Source: Streptomyces sp. DvalAA-43 (lineage in GTDB: Bacteria > Actinomycetota > Actinomycetes > Streptomycetales > Streptomycetaceae). From it: DNA of 64,000 nucleotides. The DNA is taken from assembly GCF_900091725.1 (NCBI RefSeq), contig NZ_FMBW01000040.1, forward strand, positions 248,001 through 312,000. Reading direction: 5' to 3'. The position numbers and the translations under genes were made by a program. The notes under the pieces are model-generated. The model saw only the letters and a list, made by a program, of their open reading frames with translations, did no database searches and had not been told where the DNA came from. Positions 28,016-38,048 of this stretch are shown piece by piece; positions within the stretch are counted from its first letter, which is position 1; each line of letters starts with the position of its first letter.

Positions 28016-29413
28016 GTGACCAGTCTCAGCGTCGAGATGTTGGCAGCGGACGCCGTCGAACCGATCACTTCGGCAGGCAACGCGCAGTTGGGTATCGCCG
28101 TTCTGGCGGGCATCGCCGTCATCGTTCTGCTCATCACCAAGTTCAAGATGCACGCGTTCCTCGCGCTGACCATCGGCTCGCTGGCGCTCGGCTCGTTCGC
28201 GGGCGCCGCCCCGGCCAAGACGATCGCCAGCTTCACCGCCGGCCTCGGCTCGACCGTCGCGGGTGTCGGCGTGCTCATCGCGCTCGGCGCGATCCTGGGC
28301 AAGCTGCTCGCCGACTCCGGTGGCGCGGACCAGATCGTCGACACCATCCTCGCGAAGGCGAGCAGGCGCTCGATGCCGTGGGCGATGGTCCTGATCGCCT
28401 CGATCATCGGTCTGCCGCTCTTCTTCGAGGTCGGCATCGTGCTGCTGATCCCGGTGGTGCTGCTGGTCGCCAAGCGTGGCAACTTCTCGCTGATGCGGAT
28501 CGGAATCCCGGCGCTGGCCGGTCTCTCCGTGATGCACGGTCTGATCCCGCCGCACCCCGGCCCGCTGGTGGCGATCGACGCCCTCGGCGCCAACCTCGGT
28601 GTCACGCTGGCTCTGGGTGTGCTGGTCGCGATCCCGACCGTGATCATCGCGGGGCCGGTCTTCTCCCGCTACGCCGCGCGCTGGGTGGACATCAAGGCTC
28701 CGGAGAAGATGATTCCGCAGCGTCCCTCGGAGGACCTCGACCGCCGCCCCAGCTTCGGCGCCACTCTGGCGACGATTCTGCTGCCGGTCGTGCTGATGCT
28801 GATCAAGGCGCTGGTCGACATCGTCGTGGACGATCCTGAGCAGAGCCTCCAGAAGGTCACCGATGTGATCGGCTCGCCGCTGATCGCGCTCCTCGCGGCC
28901 GTGATAGTCGGCATGTTCACGCTGGGCCGGGCCGCCGGTTTCTCCAAGGGCCGGCTCTCCACCACCGTCGAGAAGTCCCTTGCCCCGATCGCCGGTGTGC
29001 TGCTGATCGTGGGCGCGGGCGGCGGTTTCAAGCAGACCCTCATCGACGCCGGTGTGGGCCAGATGATCCTGGACTTCTCCAAGGACTGGTCGATCCCGGC
29101 GCTGCTGCTGGGCTGGCTGATCGCCGTGGCGATCCGGCTCGCGACCGGTTCGGCGACCGTGGCCACCATCTCGGCGGCCGGTCTGGTCGCCCCGCTGGCC
29201 GCCGACATGTCGACGTCCCACGCCGCCCTGCTGGTCCTCGCCGTCGGCGCGGGCTCGCTCTTCTTCAGCCATGTCAACGACGCCGGGTTCTGGCTGGTGA
29301 AGGAGTACTTCGGCATGAACGTCGGTCAGACGATCAAGACCTGGTCGGTGATGGAGACCATCATCTCCGTGGTCTCGCTGGCCTTCATCCTGCTGCTTTC
29401 GCTGGTCGTCTAG
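28016..29413 (+). CDS. gntP: Gluconate:H+ symporter GntP
   Basis: 465 residues with about 12-14 membrane segments, the usual GntP size. Recognisable motifs include SIIGLPLFFEVGIVLLIPVV and HGLIPPHPGPLVAIDALGA, and the C-terminal segment LFFSHVNDAGFWLVKEYFG. It imports gluconate with protons. The GTG at 28016 (MTSLSVEML) follows AAGGATCACCACC. The stop is followed by a long inverted repeat that probably ends the operon. Confidence 0.95.
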   Translation: MTSLSVEMLAADAVEPITSAGNAQLGIAVLAGIAVIVLLITKFKMHAFLALTIGSLALGSFAGAAPAKTIASFTAGLGSTVAGVGVLIALGAILGKLLADSGGADQIVDTILAKASRRSMPWAMVLIASIIGLPLFFEVGIVLLIPVVLLVAKRGNFSLMRIGIPALAGLSVMHGLIPPHPGPLVAIDALGANLGVTLALGVLVAIPTVIIAGPVFSRYAARWVDIKAPEKMIPQRPSEDLDRRPSFGATLATILLPVVLMLIKALVDIVVDDPEQSLQKVTDVIGSPLIALLAAVIVGMFTLGRAAGFSKGRLSTTVEKSLAPIAGVLLIVGAGGGFKQTLIDAGVGQMILDFSKDWSIPALLLGWLIAVAIRLATGSATVATISAAGLVAPLAADMSTSHAALLVLAVGAGSLFFSHVNDAGFWLVKEYFGMNVGQTIKTWSVMETIISVVSLAFILLLSLVV

Positions 29414-29478
29414 GGCCTGTCCCGACGACCGGCCGCCCGCACGGTCCTCCCCCCACAGCGCGATGCTGTGACCGTGCC

Positions 29479-29542
29479 CGAGGGCGCCCGACCGCCCCGG
29501 AGCGCATGCCACGGCATGCCCCCGGGTCGGCGGGCGCCCTCG
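29479..29542. terminator. Long inverted repeat after gntP
   Basis: Perfect 12-base outer arms CGAGGGCGCCCG (29479-29490) and CGGGCGCCCTCG (29531-29542) enclose a second hairpin GCATGCC-AC-GGCATGC. It can form an extended structure that ends gntP transcription. Part of the loop (CCCCGGAGCGCATG) is identical to an arm of the chpH-chpC palindrome. Confidence 0.7.
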
Positions 29543-29674
29543 CCATATGCCCGGCCGTCGCGATCCCCGCGGCGAGCACCGCCGCCAACGCCGCTGACCC
29601 GCAGCCCAGTTGACGACACCGGCCGGGCTTTCGGCCCGGCTCCGCGCCCCGGCGGGCATGTCAGACTTGGCGCC

Positions 29675-30139
29675 ATGTCGAACCATGAACCCCTCAAGGC
29701 CTTTCTGCTCGCCTTCCCCGGACCCGTGCGCGACCGGTTGGTGGGGGCGGTGCTCGCCGGTACGAAGGTGTCGACGACCGGGCTGCTCGCGGAGTACGAG
29801 GCGGAGAAGGAGGAGCTGCCTCCGGTGGGCGAACGGTCCGCGCTGATCGACTCGGACGGCCGGGAGACCGCGGTGCTGGAGGTGACGGAGGTGCGGGTGC
29901 TGCGCCTCGGCGATGTGGACCTCCAGCACGCGATCGACGAGGGCGAGGGTCACGCCTCGGTCGCCGAGTGGCGCGCGGACCACGAGAGGTTCTGGCACAG
30001 CGAGGAGATGCGGGAGGCGCTCGGCGACCCGGAATTCACCGTGGACGACGACACCATGGTCGTCGTCGAGCGGTTCCGGGTCGTCGAGCTGCTGACCCCC
30101 GTCGAGGGGGCGGACAGCGAGGGGGCGGACAGCCAGTAG
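29675..30139 (+). CDS. ASCH domain protein
   Basis: 154 residues. The ASCH beta-barrel (PUA-like) is suggested by AVLAGTKVSTTGLLAEYE, ERSALIDSDGRETAVLEVTEVRV and the end segment FTVDDDTMVVVERFRVVE. ASCH proteins are thought to bind RNA or modified nucleosides, and some hydrolyse N4-acetylcytidine; this one is not assignable. The ATG at 29675 (MSNHEPLKAF) is preferred over a much longer open frame upstream that crosses the inverted repeat. Convergent with the esterase gene, 20 bases apart. Confidence 0.85.
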   Translation: MSNHEPLKAFLLAFPGPVRDRLVGAVLAGTKVSTTGLLAEYEAEKEELPPVGERSALIDSDGRETAVLEVTEVRVLRLGDVDLQHAIDEGEGHASVAEWRADHERFWHSEEMREALGDPEFTVDDDTMVVVERFRVVELLTPVEGADSEGADSQ

Positions 30140-30159
30140 ACCGGGCGGGCCACGCGGCG

Positions 30160-31380
30160 CTACGGCCGTGGGGCGAGGATCTCCCGGCAGGTCAGCGGGG
30201 GCGCGACGGCACCGGGACGGCCGGTGCGGACAAAGGCGATCCAGGTGGCGCGCACGGCCCTGCCCAGCTCGTCCACCTCCTCCCAGGTGGTGTCGCCCAG
30301 CATCGGGGAGTCCCGCCAGGCGGCCCGGGAGCCGAGGAGCAGCGGCAGTTCCACGCAGTGGGTGGCGCCGTACTCCGATCCGGCCGGGCGCCAGTCCAGC
30401 CGGTAGGCGTGCACCCGGGCCCCGGCCCGGACGAGCTGTTGCCCGAGGGCGGTCAGCGGTTCGGCGTACATCCGCCGGGTCGGCTCCGCCGGGTCGCCGT
30501 TCCCGCTCTTCTCTCCGGGGAAGGCCGACATGTCGTCCGCGTTCCAGCCGTACATGATGTCCAGGCCGCGGACGTGCGGTCCGGGGGCGGCGACGGCCGT
30601 GCCGACGGGGCCGAACGGCGGCTCCAGGGTGGAGCCGGAACGTTCCCGGTGGGCGAGCCCGGTGTCCCGTTGCGCCGCGAGCACGGCTGCCTGGCCGGCG
30701 GTACGCGGGCCGTCGCCGGGGGCGTGCACCGCGAGCCGCTCGCCGAAGATCCGGCCGAGGGCTTCGGCATCGGCCCGGGGCCGGGTGGCGATCGCCAGCG
30801 GCGCGCTCTGCAGGATCGCGCGGCGGAACAGCCCCCGGGCCTCGGGCAGCTCCATCAGCAGCCGGATGGAGAGCGCCCCGGCGGACTGCCCGAAGACCGT
30901 GACATCGGCGGGGTCGCCGCCGTACGCGGCGATGTGCCTCCGCACCCAGCGGAGCGCTTCGAGCTGGTCGTACAGGCCGAGATTGCCCTCGGACACCCCG
31001 TCGAGGCAGAGGTATCCGAGTGCGCCGACGCGGTAGTTGACGGCCACCACGACGACATCGCCCTCGGTGGCGAGTGCCCCGCCGTCGTACCAGTCCATGA
31101 GGCCCGCGCCGCTGCTGTACCCGCCGCCGTGGAACCAGACCATCACCGGCCGCGCCGCGCTGTCGCGGCCGGGTGTGGTGACGGTCAGGTTCAGACAGTC
31201 CTCGCCCTGCGGGTGCCGGTCGAGCGGAGGTCCCATCACCGCGTCAAGCCTGGACGGCAGTTGCGGACAGATCTCGCCGGTGGGCGGGCGGTCGCCGTCA
31301 CGCACCGGGCGGGGCCGCGCGAAGCGCTCGGCGACGGCGTAACGGACCGGGCCGGACCGGACCACGGCGGGGCCGGTCAC
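30160..31380 (-). CDS. Short type-B carboxylesterase
   Basis: 406 residues, alpha/beta hydrolase of the cholinesterase-like family but 80-150 residues shorter than usual. Oxyanion loop HGGG is at 84-87, the nucleophile S166 sits in FGQSAGA (Gln replaces the common Glu), and the catalytic His is in GATHCVELP. No signal peptide is visible, so it acts in the cytoplasm. The GTG at 31380 overlaps the transporter stop (GTGA), so the transported compound is probably its ester or amide substrate (inference). Together they lie opposite the 3-hydroxyanthranilate operon. Confidence 0.9.
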   Translation of the reverse strand: MTGPAVVRSGPVRYAVAERFARPRPVRDGDRPPTGEICPQLPSRLDAVMGPPLDRHPQGEDCLNLTVTTPGRDSAARPVMVWFHGGGYSSGAGLMDWYDGGALATEGDVVVVAVNYRVGALGYLCLDGVSEGNLGLYDQLEALRWVRRHIAAYGGDPADVTVFGQSAGALSIRLLMELPEARGLFRRAILQSAPLAIATRPRADAEALGRIFGERLAVHAPGDGPRTAGQAAVLAAQRDTGLAHRERSGSTLEPPFGPVGTAVAAPGPHVRGLDIMYGWNADDMSAFPGEKSGNGDPAEPTRRMYAEPLTALGQQLVRAGARVHAYRLDWRPAGSEYGATHCVELPLLLGSRAAWRDSPMLGDTTWEEVDELGRAVRATWIAFVRTGRPGAVAPPLTCREILAPRP

Positions 31381-32726
31381 GCGGTGCCTCCGGAGAGCGA
31401 TTCCATCGGCGCCGGGACCGGCTCGGGCGCGCCCTCGGGCACCAGGCGGAACAGCGCGACGGCCCCGGCGAGGCTGACGCCGCAGATCCCGACGAGGTAC
31501 CACGTCACCCCGGTCGACGACCCGCCGGAGTTGAGCAGCGCCGTGGAGATCATGGGGGCCAGACCACCGCCGAGGATGGCGCCGCCCTGAAGGATCACCG
31601 AGGAGCCCGAGTAGCGGACGTTGACGGGGAAGGTGTCGACGATGATGCTGCCCTGCACGCAGTGGGTGACCGGGATGATGAGTCCCATGCCGAGCAGCGC
31701 GACGACCGCGAGGGCGGAGTTGCCGGTATCGAGCAGTGGGAAGAAGGCGACGCACCAGAGAAGGATGGCGGCGGATCCGGCGATGAACATGGTCCGGCGG
31801 CCGTGCCGGTCGGCGATCTTCGTCCACACCGGAATGGTCACGAACCACAGGGCCGCAGCGACCGTGACGCTCACGATGAGGAACTGCTTGTCGTAGCCGA
31901 GGTGCTGGGAGCCGTAGGACAGCGTGAAGACCATGAACACATAGGCGACGGCCGAGTTGGCCACGACGGCGAGCAGGGTCAGCGCGAGCCGGGGGAAGCC
32001 GACCTTCATCGATTCGGCCAGCGGGAACCTGACCACTTGGTCCTGGGCCCGGACGCGGTCGAAGGACGGTGACTCGGTCACCCGTAGCCGGATCACCAGC
32101 CCCACGGCCACCAGGACGAAACTGAGCAGGAACGGGATGCGCCAGCCCCACGAGGTGAACGCGTGGTCGCCCATGACCGCGTTGGTGACCAGGAAGATCA
32201 CATTGGCCAGCACCAGGCCGCCCGGTGTGCCCATCTGCGGGAAGCCCGCGTAGAGGTTCTTCTTGCCCGGTGGCGCGTGTTCCATCGACATGAGGGTCGC
32301 TCCGGCGCCCTCGCCGCCGAGTCCGATGCCCTGGATGACGCGCAGCGTGACCAGGAGGACGGGTGCCCAGAATCCGATGGTGTCGTAGCTCGGGATGGCG
32401 CCGATGAGGGTGGAGCCGATCCCCATCAGGACGAGGGAGACCACCAGCGTCGCCTTGCGGCCGATGCGGTCGCCGTAGTGGCCGAAGACCAGGCCGCCGA
32501 GGGGGCGGGCGATGAAGCCGACGGCGAAGGTGCTGAAGGCGGCCAGGGTGCCGGCGGCGGGGCTGAGCGAGGGGAAGAACTGCTGGTTGAAGATGAGCGC
32601 CGCGGCTGTTCCGTAGAGGAAGAAGTCGTACCACTCCAGCGTGGTGCCCGCGAGCGTGGCCAGGGCGGTTCTGCCGGCAGTGGCTCGGGCGCCGCCCGAG
32701 TGTTCTTCGTGAGGTGAAGTGTTCAC
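31377..32726 (-). CDS. MHS-family metabolite:H+ symporter
   Basis: 449 residues with 12 membrane segments. The motifs TTLEWYDFFLYGTAAAL, FARPLGG-like FIARPLGGLVFGHYGDRIGRK and RVIQGIGLGGEGAGA define the metabolite:H+ symporter branch of MFS, which transports aromatic and dicarboxylic acids such as shikimate, dicarboxylates and alpha-ketoglutarate. The GTG at 32726 (MNTSPHEEHSG) has AGG seven bases upstream. It leads a two-gene operon with the carboxylesterase. The divergent position suggests import of a precursor of 3-hydroxyanthranilate. Confidence 0.92.
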   Translation of the reverse strand: MNTSPHEEHSGGARATAGRTALATLAGTTLEWYDFFLYGTAAALIFNQQFFPSLSPAAGTLAAFSTFAVGFIARPLGGLVFGHYGDRIGRKATLVVSLVLMGIGSTLIGAIPSYDTIGFWAPVLLVTLRVIQGIGLGGEGAGATLMSMEHAPPGKKNLYAGFPQMGTPGGLVLANVIFLVTNAVMGDHAFTSWGWRIPFLLSFVLVAVGLVIRLRVTESPSFDRVRAQDQVVRFPLAESMKVGFPRLALTLLAVVANSAVAYVFMVFTLSYGSQHLGYDKQFLIVSVTVAAALWFVTIPVWTKIADRHGRRTMFIAGSAAILLWCVAFFPLLDTGNSALAVVALLGMGLIIPVTHCVQGSIIVDTFPVNVRYSGSSVILQGGAILGGGLAPMISTALLNSGGSSTGVTWYLVGICGVSLAGAVALFRLVPEGAPEPVPAPMESLSGGTA

Positions 32727-32866
32727 GGGGTGACCTATCACTTGGATGGCGGGCTGTGGGCGGTTCGCCCCGGACAGCCGCTACGACGGCCGGGCTTCAC
32801 CCGTCGTCAACCGTGGATCCTGATGCCCTGAGACATGACACACAAATGCCGAATCGGGGACCAGTC

Positions 32867-32882
32867 ATACCCGTTCGGGTAT
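32867..32882. promoter_or_regulatory. Palindrome in the divergent catabolic promoter region
   Basis: ATACCCGTTCGGGTAT is a perfect 16-base palindrome in the 268-base spacer between the transporter and the catabolic operon. A further GGGTAT half-site lies at 32918-32923. The pattern resembles LysR-family sites with paired ATAC/GTAT halves. Confidence 0.55.
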
Positions 32883-32994
32883 AGCGGAGACCTGATATCC
32901 GCAATGCGCGGGACCCTGGGTATGCCATTTCAGTTATGGCTCCGCACGAGAATCGCATTTGTCCGGCATGGCTGTGCCGATCACAGTGGGACGC

Positions 32995-34470
32995 ATGACG
33001 GCAGAGACTGGGCGGTGGATCCGCAACTTCGTGGCCGGGCAGTTCGTGGAGCCCGACGAGAACCGCAGCTTCGACAAGACCGACCCCGCCACCGGCCGGG
33101 TGTTCGCCCGGGTGCACGAGGCGGACAGGGAGCTGGTGGACCGCGCGGTGAACGCGGCCCGGCGCGCCCTGCACGACGGGTGGGCGACGACACCGGTACG
33201 GGAGCGGGCCGCGCTGCTGCGCCGGGCCGCGGACCGGATCGAGGAGCGCTTCGAGGAGTTCGTCGCGGCGGAGGTCGCCGACACCGGCAAGCCGGTCACC
33301 CAGGCCCGGGAGCTGGATGTCGCACGCGCGCTGGCGAACTTCCGCACCTTCGCCGACGTGGTGGCCGCCGCCGGCCAGGAGTCCTTCCTCACCGACCTCG
33401 CGGGCGGCCGGCAGGCGCTCAACTACGCGGTGCGCAAGCCGCTCGGCGTCGTCGCGGTCGTCGTCCCCTGGAATCTGCCCCTCCTGCTGCTGACCTGGAA
33501 GGTCGCCCCCGCACTGGCCTGCGGCAACGCCCTGGTCGTCAAGCCCAGTGAGGAGACCCCGGCCACCGCCACGCTGCTGGCCGAGGTACTCGCCGAGGTC
33601 GGGCTGCCCGCCGGGGTGTACAACGTCGTCCACGGCTTCGGCGGCGACTCCGCCGGTGAGTACGTGACCTCGCACCCGGGGATCGACGGGGTGACCTTCA
33701 CCGGCTCGTCGGCCACCGGCTCGCACGTCATGAAGACCGTCGCGCCCCGCGTCCGTCCGGTCTCCTTCGAACTCGGCGGCAAGAACGCCGCCGTCGTCTT
33801 CGACGACGTCGACCTCGACGAGGCGCTGACCGGGCTGACCAAGTCCGTCTTCACCAACACCGGCCAGGTCTGCCTGTGCACCGAGCGGGTCTACGTACAG
33901 CGCTCGGTCTTCGCCGATATCGCCGAGGGGCTCGCCGAGCGGGCCCGGAGCCTGCGGCTGGGCGACCCACTGGACGAGCGGACCACCACCGGACCGCTGA
34001 TCTCCCCGACCCACCGGGACAAGGTGCTGAGCTACTTCGACCTGGCCGAGCGGGCCGGGGCGAAGGTGCTCACCGGCGGCGGGGTGCCGCAGCTCGGCCC
34101 CGGCCTCGCGGGCGGCTCGTGGATCGAGCCGACGCTGTGGACGGGCCTGACCAACGCCGACCGGCCCGTGCGCGAGGAGATCTTCGGCCCGGTGGCCGCC
34201 CTGATCCCCTTCGACACCGAGGCGGAGGCCATCGCCCTGGCCAATGACACCGAGTACGGTCTCGCGGCTTCCGTGTGGACCAACGACCTGCGCCGCGGCC
34301 ACCGGGTGGCGCAGTCCATGAACGTCGGCATGGCCTGGGTCAACACCTGGTTCCTGCGCGATCTGCGCTCCCCCTTCGGCGGTGTCGGGCTCTCCGGCAT
34401 CGGCCGCGAGGGCGGCGAGTCCTCCCTGCACTTCTACACCGAGCCGACGAATGTGTGCGTACAGCTGTGA
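32995..34470 (+). CDS. 2-aminomuconate semialdehyde dehydrogenase
   Basis: 491 residues, aldehyde dehydrogenase of the hydroxymuconic/aminomuconic semialdehyde branch. The general base is E259 in SFELGGKNAAV and the nucleophile C293 in NTGQVCLCTERVYV. VVPWNLPLLLLTWKVAPALACG is the NAD-site helix region. In this operon it should oxidise 2-aminomuconate 6-semialdehyde to 2-aminomuconate before spontaneous cyclisation to picolinate. The ATG at 32995 (MTAETGRWIRN) is preferred over an in-frame ATG 36 bases upstream. The next gene starts inside its stop codon. Confidence 0.92.
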   Translation: MTAETGRWIRNFVAGQFVEPDENRSFDKTDPATGRVFARVHEADRELVDRAVNAARRALHDGWATTPVRERAALLRRAADRIEERFEEFVAAEVADTGKPVTQARELDVARALANFRTFADVVAAAGQESFLTDLAGGRQALNYAVRKPLGVVAVVVPWNLPLLLLTWKVAPALACGNALVVKPSEETPATATLLAEVLAEVGLPAGVYNVVHGFGGDSAGEYVTSHPGIDGVTFTGSSATGSHVMKTVAPRVRPVSFELGGKNAAVVFDDVDLDEALTGLTKSVFTNTGQVCLCTERVYVQRSVFADIAEGLAERARSLRLGDPLDERTTTGPLISPTHRDKVLSYFDLAERAGAKVLTGGGVPQLGPGLAGGSWIEPTLWTGLTNADRPVREEIFGPVAALIPFDTEAEAIALANDTEYGLAASVWTNDLRRGHRVAQSMNVGMAWVNTWFLRDLRSPFGGVGLSGIGREGGESSLHFYTEPTNVCVQL

Positions 34471-35282
34471 CCGATCACGACTCCCCCGATCTGCCCGCAC
34501 GGATCGAGTCGGCCGCGGCACGGCTGACCGCCGCCGCCGGCTCGCGCACCCCGTGCGCTCCCGTCCGGGAGTTCCTGGGCCGCGCGGACATCGACGCCGC
34601 CTATGAGGTGCAACGCCGGGTCGCGGCCGGCCGGATCGCCGCCGGAGCCCGGGTGGTGGGCGCCAAGATCGGCCTCACCGCGCCTTCCGTACAGCAGCAG
34701 TTCGGTGTGTTCCGCCCCGACTTCGGGGTGCTCTTCGACGACATGATGTACGCCCACACCGAACCGCTGCCGCTGAACCGCTTCCTCCAGCCGCGTGCGG
34801 AGGGCGAGATCGCTTTCGTGCTCGGCCAGGACATCGACCGGCCCGGGGCGGGCGTCGCCGATGTGCTGCGAGCCACCGAGTTCGTGCTGCCCGCCATCGA
34901 GATCGTCGATTCCCGGATCACCGGCTGGGACCTGGCCATCACCGACACGGTCGCCGACAACGCCTCCAGCGGGGCGTTCGTGCTCGGCACCACTCCGTAT
35001 CCGCTGAGCGGGCTCGACCTGTCCCGGGTCGGCATGGTGCTCCAGCGGGACGGCGAGCCGGTCTCCTTCGGCGCGGGACACGCCTGCCTGGGCTCCCCGG
35101 TCGTCGCCGTGGCCTGGCTGGCACGCGAACTGGCCGCCCGAGAGCAGCCGTTGCGCGCCGGAGACGTCGTCATGTCGGGGGCGCTGGGCCCGATGGTGCC
35201 GATCGGCGGTCCCGGCCGGTACCGGCTGGCACTGGACGGGCTCGGCGAGGTCGAGGCAGTCATCGAGGAGGAGACCAAGTGA
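34467..35282 (+). CDS. 2-keto-4-pentenoate hydratase
   Basis: 271 residues of the MhpD/XylJ family with the FAH fold. [42 protein letters not shown] and [13 protein letters not shown] carry the metal and substrate residues. It adds water to 2-oxopent-4-enoate to give 4-hydroxy-2-oxovalerate. A paralogous decarboxylase lies three genes downstream; this one keeps the hydratase-type KIGLT motif. The GTG at 34467 overlaps the dehydrogenase stop and its own stop overlaps the next start. Confidence 0.92.
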   Translation: MTDHDSPDLPARIESAAARLTAAAGSRTPCAPVREFLGRADIDAAYEVQRRVAAGRIAAGARVVGAKIGLTAPSVQQQFGVFRPDFGVLFDDMMYAHTEPLPLNRFLQPRAEGEIAFVLGQDIDRPGAGVADVLRATEFVLPAIEIVDSRITGWDLAITDTVADNASSGAFVLGTTPYPLSGLDLSRVGMVLQRDGEPVSFGAGHACLGSPVVAVAWLARELAAREQPLRAGDVVMSGALGPMVPIGGPGRYRLALDGLGEVEAVIEEETK

Positions 35283-36259
35283 GTTCCCACGCGGGCGGCA
35301 CAGCGGCCGGCCATGCTTCCGGCACCGTCCCGGTCGCCGTCATCGGGTCCGGCAACATCGGAACCGACCTCATGATCAAGGTGCTGCGGCTCTCGAAGAC
35401 GCTGCGCATGGGCGCGATGGTGGGCATCGACCCTGACTCCGACGGCCTGGCCCGCGCCGCCCGGCTCAAGGTGGCCACCACGCACCGCGGTATCGACGGG
35501 CTGGTGGAGCTGCCCGGCTTCGCCGACATCAAGGTCATCTTCGACGCCACCTCGGCCAAGGCCCATGTGCGCAACGCCCGGATCGCCGCGGAGCACGGGA
35601 AGCTGATGATCGACCTCACTCCGGCGGCCCTCGGGCCGTTCGTGGTGCCGTCGGTCAATCTCGACGAGCACCTCGCCGCCGGGGACGTCAACATGGTCAC
35701 CTGCGGCGGTCAGGCGACCATTCCGGTCGTCGCCGCGATCTCCCGGATCGCGCCGGTCGCGTACGGGGAGATCGTCGCCTCCATCGCCTCGAAGTCGGCC
35801 GGTCCCGGGACCCGGGCCAATATCGACGAGTTCACCGAGACCACCGGTGCGGCGATCCGCCTGGTCGGCGGCGCCGAGGTGGGCAAGGCCATCATCGTGC
35901 TCAACCCGGCCGAGCCCCCGCTCGCCATGCGCGACACGGTCTTCTGCCTCGTCGAGGGCGAGCTGTCCGACGCCGACCGGGACCGGATCGTGGCCTCCGT
36001 CGAGCAGATGGCGCAGTCGGTACGGGAGTACGTGCCCGGCTACCGGCTCAAGCAGGACGTCCAGTTCGACGCGGTCGAGGACACCGTCGTCCCGGCCCTG
36101 GGCCGACGGGTCACCGGGGTCAGGGTCTCGGTGTTCCTGGAGGTGCTGGGCGCCGGCCACTACCTGCCCGACTACGCGGGCAATCTCGACATCATGACCT
36201 CCGCCGCGGTCCGCACCGCGGAGAAGATCGCCGCACTCCGAGGATGGGTGACCTCATGA
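35279..36259 (+). CDS. Acetaldehyde dehydrogenase (acetylating)
   Basis: 326 residues, MhpF/DmpF family. NAD-binding [19 protein letters not shown] is near the N-terminus, the catalytic Cys is C142 in [12 protein letters not shown], and [17 protein letters not shown] is family-specific. It converts acetaldehyde, channelled from the aldolase, to acetyl-CoA. The aldolase gene begins in its stop codon (ATGA), in keeping with the obligate complex of the two enzymes. The first 16 residues are a variable extension. Confidence 0.95.
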   Translation: MSSHAGGTAAGHASGTVPVAVIGSGNIGTDLMIKVLRLSKTLRMGAMVGIDPDSDGLARAARLKVATTHRGIDGLVELPGFADIKVIFDATSAKAHVRNARIAAEHGKLMIDLTPAALGPFVVPSVNLDEHLAAGDVNMVTCGGQATIPVVAAISRIAPVAYGEIVASIASKSAGPGTRANIDEFTETTGAAIRLVGGAEVGKAIIVLNPAEPPLAMRDTVFCLVEGELSDADRDRIVASVEQMAQSVREYVPGYRLKQDVQFDAVEDTVVPALGRRVTGVRVSVFLEVLGAGHYLPDYAGNLDIMTSAAVRTAEKIAALRGWVTS

Positions 36260-37287
36260 AGCTGTACGTCCAGGACGTGACCCTGCGCGACGGCATGCAC
36301 GCCATGGGGCACATGTACACCGTCGACCAGGTGCGCCGGATCGTCGCCGCGCTCGACCGGTCCGGGGTCGCGGCCATCGAGGTCGCGCACGGTGACGGTC
36401 TCGGCGGTTCGAGCGCGAACTACGGGTTCGGCGCGCACAGCGACGAGGAGTGGATCGAAGCCGCGGCGGACGTCCTCGAACACGCGAAGCTGACCACCCT
36501 GCTGCTGCCCGGCATCGGCACGATCGACCATCTGCGCCGGGCCCACGCGCTCGGGGTGCGCAGCGTGCGCGTCGCGACGCACTGCACCGAGGCCGACGTC
36601 AGCGCGCAGCACATCTCCTGGGCCCGGGAGAACGGGATGGATGTGTCCGGGTTCCTGATGATGAGCCATCTCAACTCCCCCGGGGGCCTGGCCCGTCAGG
36701 CCGCGCTGATGGAGTCGTACGGCGCGCACTGCGTCTATGTCACCGACTCCGGCGGGCGTCTGACGATGCGTGAGGTCGCCGACCGGGTCGACGCGTACCG
36801 CGAGGTGCTCGACGAGGCGACCGAGATCGGTATCCATGCCCACGAGAACCTCTCGCTGTCGGTCGCGAACAGCGTGACCGCCGTGGAGCACGGCGCGTAC
36901 CGCGTCGACGTGGCACTGGCCGGGCAGGGCGCCGGGGCCGGGAACTGCCCGGCGGAGCCGTTCGTCGCCGTCGCGGACCTGCTGGGCTGGGAGCACGGTT
37001 GCGATCTGTTCGCGCTCCAGGACGCCGCCGACGACATCATCCGCCCGCTGCGCGACCGGCCGGTCCAGGTGGACCGGGAGACCCTGACGCTCGGCTACGC
37101 CGGTGTCTACTCCAGCTTCCTGCTGCACGCCGAACGTGCGGGGCGGCGCTACGGGGTCGACACCCGGGAGATCCTCCTGGAGGTCGGACGGAGGCAGATG
37201 GTGGGCGGCCAGGAGGACCTGATCGTGGACATCGCACTGGACCTGGCCGCGCGGCGCGAGGCCCTGAAGGAAGGGAGCAGCAAGTGA
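36256..37287 (+). CDS. 4-hydroxy-2-oxovalerate aldolase
   Basis: 343 residues, DmpG/MhpE-type class II aldolase of the HMGL-like TIM-barrel family. [16 protein letters not shown] holds the metal Asp and catalytic Arg/His. [15 protein letters not shown] gives two metal His. [20 protein letters not shown] follows. It splits 4-hydroxy-2-oxovalerate into pyruvate and acetaldehyde and passes acetaldehyde to the acylating dehydrogenase. The C-terminal helical domain makes the contact between them. The ATG at 36256 ([12 protein letters not shown]) is chosen for the overlap and family start. Confidence 0.95.
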   Translation: MKLYVQDVTLRDGMHAMGHMYTVDQVRRIVAALDRSGVAAIEVAHGDGLGGSSANYGFGAHSDEEWIEAAADVLEHAKLTTLLLPGIGTIDHLRRAHALGVRSVRVATHCTEADVSAQHISWARENGMDVSGFLMMSHLNSPGGLARQAALMESYGAHCVYVTDSGGRLTMREVADRVDAYREVLDEATEIGIHAHENLSLSVANSVTAVEHGAYRVDVALAGQGAGAGNCPAEPFVAVADLLGWEHGCDLFALQDAADDIIRPLRDRPVQVDRETLTLGYAGVYSSFLLHAERAGRRYGVDTREILLEVGRRQMVGGQEDLIVDIALDLAARREALKEGSSK

Positions 37288-38048
37288 TTCCGGCGGAACT
37301 GACCGGCATATTGGCTCAACGGCTCGACACGGCGCAGACGTCCCGCAGGGACACCCCGAGCCTCGCCGACAGCCATGAGTTCGACATCGACGACGCGTAC
37401 GCCGTGCAGGCGGCGCTGCTGGCGCTGCGGGTGGCGCGCGGCGAGCGGATCGTGGGCGTGAAGCTGGGGTTCACCAGCAAGGCGAAGATGGCCCAGATGG
37501 GTGTCTCCGACGTGATCGTGGGCCGGCTGACGGACGCGATGAGGATCGCGGACGGCGATGAGGTCGATCTGTCGCGCTTCATCCACCCGAAGGCCGAGCC
37601 TGAGGTCGCGTACCGGCTCGGCCGGGACGTGGACCTGGACGATCCGCTGACGAGCATCGAGTCCTGTGTGGACGCGGTGGCCCCGGCCATCGAGATCATC
37701 GACTCGCGTTACCGGGACTTCCGGTTCACGTACACCGATGTCGTCGCGGACAACACCTCCGCGGCCGGTTACGCGATCGGCCCGTGGCGGCCCCTGGAGA
37801 GCGTCGCCAACCGGGCGGTCCGGCTGCGTACCGCGACGGCGGACTCGGTCGGTTCGACCGCCGCGATCCTCGGCGACCCGGTGCGCGCGCTCCACGCGCT
37901 GCTGGACATGTGCCGACGCCGCCGCATTCCGCTGAAGGCCGGTCAGGTGGTACTCGCGGGGGCGGCCACGGCGGCCGTGCGGCTGGTGCCCGGCGTCACC
38001 GAGTGCGAGGTGGCGGGGCTGGGATCCGTCGCAGTGAAGGGGTTCTGA
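37284..38048 (+). CDS. 2-oxo-3-hexenedioate decarboxylase
   Basis: 254 residues, DmpH/XylI type, paralogue of the hydratase upstream. [36 protein letters not shown] and [15 protein letters not shown] are typical of 4-oxalocrotonate decarboxylase: the KLGFT and HPKAEPE forms separate it from hydratases. It decarboxylates the oxalocrotonate formed after deamination of 2-aminomuconate to 2-oxopent-4-enoate. The GTG at 37284 overlaps the aldolase stop; its stop shares a base with the next ATG. Confidence 0.92.
   Translation: MIPAELTGILAQRLDTAQTSRRDTPSLADSHEFDIDDAYAVQAALLALRVARGERIVGVKLGFTSKAKMAQMGVSDVIVGRLTDAMRIADGDEVDLSRFIHPKAEPEVAYRLGRDVDLDDPLTSIESCVDAVAPAIEIIDSRYRDFRFTYTDVVADNTSAAGYAIGPWRPLESVANRAVRLRTATADSVGSTAAILGDPVRALHALLDMCRRRRIPLKAGQVVLAGAATAAVRLVPGVTECEVAGLGSVAVKGF

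Noticed and set aside
30160..32634. One 824-codon minus-strand protein covering esterase and transporter
   Set aside because: The first half is an out-of-frame reading of the transporter gene. The esterase proper begins at the GTG at 31380, which overlaps the transporter stop.
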